Source: Xylocopa sonorina
Taxonomy: Eukaryota; Arthropoda; Insecta; Hymenoptera; Apidae
Reading direction: 5' to 3'
DNA length: 64,000 nt
NCBI RefSeq assembly: GCF_050948175.1
Contig: NC_135200.1
Span: forward strand, 10,283,001 to 10,347,000
The position numbers and the translations under genes were made by a program. Shown piece by piece: positions 62,001 through 64,000 of this stretch. The notes beneath the pieces are model-generated. The model worked only from the letters and a program-made list of their open reading frames with translations. It was not told where the DNA came from and ran no database searches. Within the stretch, counting starts at the first letter, position 1; the number at the start of each line of letters is the position of its first letter.

Positions 62001-63517
62001 ATGAAGAGATATCGGCCGGCGCCGTGGCGAAATCGGCGAGTTTAATGGAATGTTTTATCGCCGCATCGGGGCCCGCGTATTGTCGTTTTTCGATCGGGTC
62101 ACGATTGTCGCCGGGAAAATATTTTCGCTCTCGCGATCCTATCTCCGTTTTGCGATCTGCATAAAATATTGTTTTCACCCTCTGCTCGTAACAGGATCGC
62201 CCGATTTTCGTTCCGTTCGTTCTCTTCTTTCCTCTCAATATTTCTACCAATTTTCGTTCTACCTCGATCTTCGTCTCCCATATAAAAAATTTATATTTTC
62301 TCTTAAACTGTTGTTCAGGTCATAAACTATAACTCGCAGCGACTGTCGTGAGCCTCCAAGGGTTGATATTGTCTGCAGCGCGTAGCGTATGAATACGTAA
62401 CAAGTGATAAACGATCGAGAAAGCCCTTCGAACCGTTTCGCTAGCCGAAAATAACGGGATAAATGATAATGAAAGAGTAAGAGCGGCTCTGGCGTAATCG
62501 AGCCAGTGGCTTCGTCATAATAATGCGTAATGACCGGAATGCAAACTGGCCTTTACATAAACTCGCCAAAGCCGTCGCAATTTGTGGGGACACGCGGCGA
62601 ATTCTGCTCGGTCGATCATTAACACGGCCTTTAATTAAACTCGCTGACTGGTTGACGCTCCATAACGATACGTATTTCTGCCACAAAGGCATCTCTCGTT
62701 GCATCGCACGGTCTCACGCCTAAGCGCGGCCCTCGAGTGCCGCGAGCGCTATCACGAGGCAGACATTTCGCGACGATATCGGAAGATTCCTTGTCACGCG
62801 TGAATTAATCCTACTCTACGTCGAGATCGTTAGCATCTTCGATGCTTTACGACGTATCGCGCTCTTTAGGGTGTTTCGCGAGTTTGTTCTCATCCATTTT
62901 TGCTCATTTTGCCAAGGATACCAAAGGGGTGGTTCGATCAGGGTGAAGAGACGGGGTAGAAAGTGGAGATTGAGTCGCTACATTCGTATTCCCAAGATTA
63001 GATAATCGTAAATGGTACGTAACACGCGAGACGAGAGGTGTAATTTCCTGGAATTGCAATTATGCTTCCTGTTGCGGACTAAGTATTTCCGAGAGGGATT
63101 CCGTTAATAATAACGCTGGGAGCATTTCATCTCTATGGTAATCCTTTTTCGTATGCGTGATCATTCGAAAAAAATTTGATAAATCGCGCAATATCTTTCA
63201 TCGATCTTTCTAAATTGAATTCCTGAAAATACCTTATGATTTTCAGCTTTGAATAAAGCTCACATTCGCAAAATTCCGTTCTGTATTATTATGCGCATTT
63301 AAGATAACAAGAGAATGCGTAGAATTACAACTATTTCAGGGCAACCCCAATTTATTCGCATTCCTCTAAAAATGAAATCGTCTCTTCCATAAACGGTAGA
63401 GGAGCGAAGAAAAAAATTCGCAAAGTAACCTGTGAATAGAATAGAATACACGCGAATTCCCCTGGAATTTTCTGGTATCGATGAAGCGTGCGATCCGCGA
63501 TGGCGAAGGAAGAGAGC

Positions 63518-63536
63518 GAGAGAGAGAGAGAGAGAG
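63518..63536. repeat. (AG)n microsatellite
   Basis: About nine AG units, just beyond the exon candidate at 63846-63707. Confidence 0.85.
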
Positions 63537-63706
63537 CTGTGGGCGCGATAGGAAATGCCTGTTTTAGATGCGGGAAACGGGCGACGTGCCGCGTGCTAGG
63601 GCGCCGTTTGTCAAATATTTGGCACGCTGCCGAATCCAGGCCCGTGTGCACCTGACCCCAAGTGCAACAAGTACAATTAGGGAAAGCAGAACTTACGTGA
63701 ACTGAC

Positions 63707-63846
63707 CTGCGCACCCGTCCGACCCGGTGCGATCGATCTAGAACGGACGTGGCGGTGAAATTCTGCTGACCGGAATCCGAAGGAACCGCTACCGCCTCCG
63801 ATGGGCCCATCCGTCGGCTCGGATGTTCCAGATCTAATTGCTCCAT
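63707..63846 (-). CDS. Candidate 5' coding exon, minus strand
   Basis: A minus-strand ATG in a near-ideal context (GAACATGGAG) opens 46 codons starting MEQLDLEHPSRRMGPSEAVA and runs to a donor CGCAG|GTCAGT; a second donor, CAC|GTAAGT, follows nine bases later in the same frame. The exon would end in phase 2. On the same strand, the acceptor-like site ending at 57044 requires exactly phase 2 to enter the frame of the six-Cys protein. So this may be an alternative first exon that would put a 60-odd-residue extension before the leader, or the first exon of an unrelated gene. I do not recognise the peptide. Confidence 0.35.
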
Positions 63847-64000
63847 GTTCAATGAGAACGTACCTGCGATCTATGATTGCTCGAGTTCAATTACGCCGTC
63901 GATTCCACAGCGGAACGGGCATCGCGGTGATTTATTTCGTGCGCGGTACACTCTTTATTGAATCGCACTTTTTCAGATTGCCCCCTCTATTTTTCTGTAA

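Larger units (their letters stand above)
57031..63706. other. Upstream region of the minus-strand gene, no gene recognised
   Basis: CpG-rich non-coding DNA with overlapping Arg/Ser-rich open frames and no splice-linked set of exons. The longest frame, minus strand 61549-60785 (254 codons), has no recognisable domain and mixed composition. It may be a 6.6-kb intron if the exon at 63846-63707 belongs to the secreted-protein gene. Confidence 0.5.

Overview
The window looks like nuclear DNA of an insect, most likely a hymenopteran such as a bee or wasp. Genes are split by many introns (73 nt to several kb) with GT-AG borders, non-coding DNA is rich in CpG and TCGA words, and the longest gene is the insect orthologue of outspread. 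I cannot name the species. No bacterial-type operons, rRNA, tRNA or CRISPR were recognised.

Layout. (1) 1-26580 holds no exon I can assign with confidence; it is best read as the distal part of a very large 5' intron of outspread, possibly with some upstream DNA. It carries two weak ORF/exon candidates (13160-13237 and 24840-25109) and simple repeats. (2) 26581-46594, plus strand: thirteen exons of outspread (osp), the insect relative of vertebrate MPRIP/p116RIP. They were joined by splice sites with matching phase into one 2,092-residue C-terminal frame. It contains the C-terminal half of a first PH domain, a Ser/Thr-rich linker, a second PH domain and long coiled coils. The 5' half of the first PH domain is not visible and must lie upstream. 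A long 3' UTR follows to about 48945. (3) 49164-54940, plus strand: a complete 14-exon gene for a 903-residue all-helical, ARM/HEAT-like protein, possibly related to the meiotic protein MEI1 (a weak hypothesis). Its intron 12 carries a 558-bp piggyBac-like relic with TTAA target duplications and inverted ends. (4) 57030-55440, minus strand: a three-exon gene for a 118-residue secreted protein with six cysteines and a conserved-looking C-terminal signature, converging on the previous gene. A further minus-strand coding-like exon at 63846-63707 may be an upstream alternative start of the same gene or the first exon of another. (5) 57100-63700 is otherwise gene-free as far as I can see.

The genes do not form an obvious pathway. 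Outspread-family proteins link RhoA, myosin phosphatase and actin; the ARM-like and cysteine-rich proteins are simply neighbours. The points most worth checking are the in-frame 99-nt intron inside the second PH domain, a phase-compatible extra exon in the last osp intron, the piggyBac relic, and the possible upstream exon of the secreted-protein gene.
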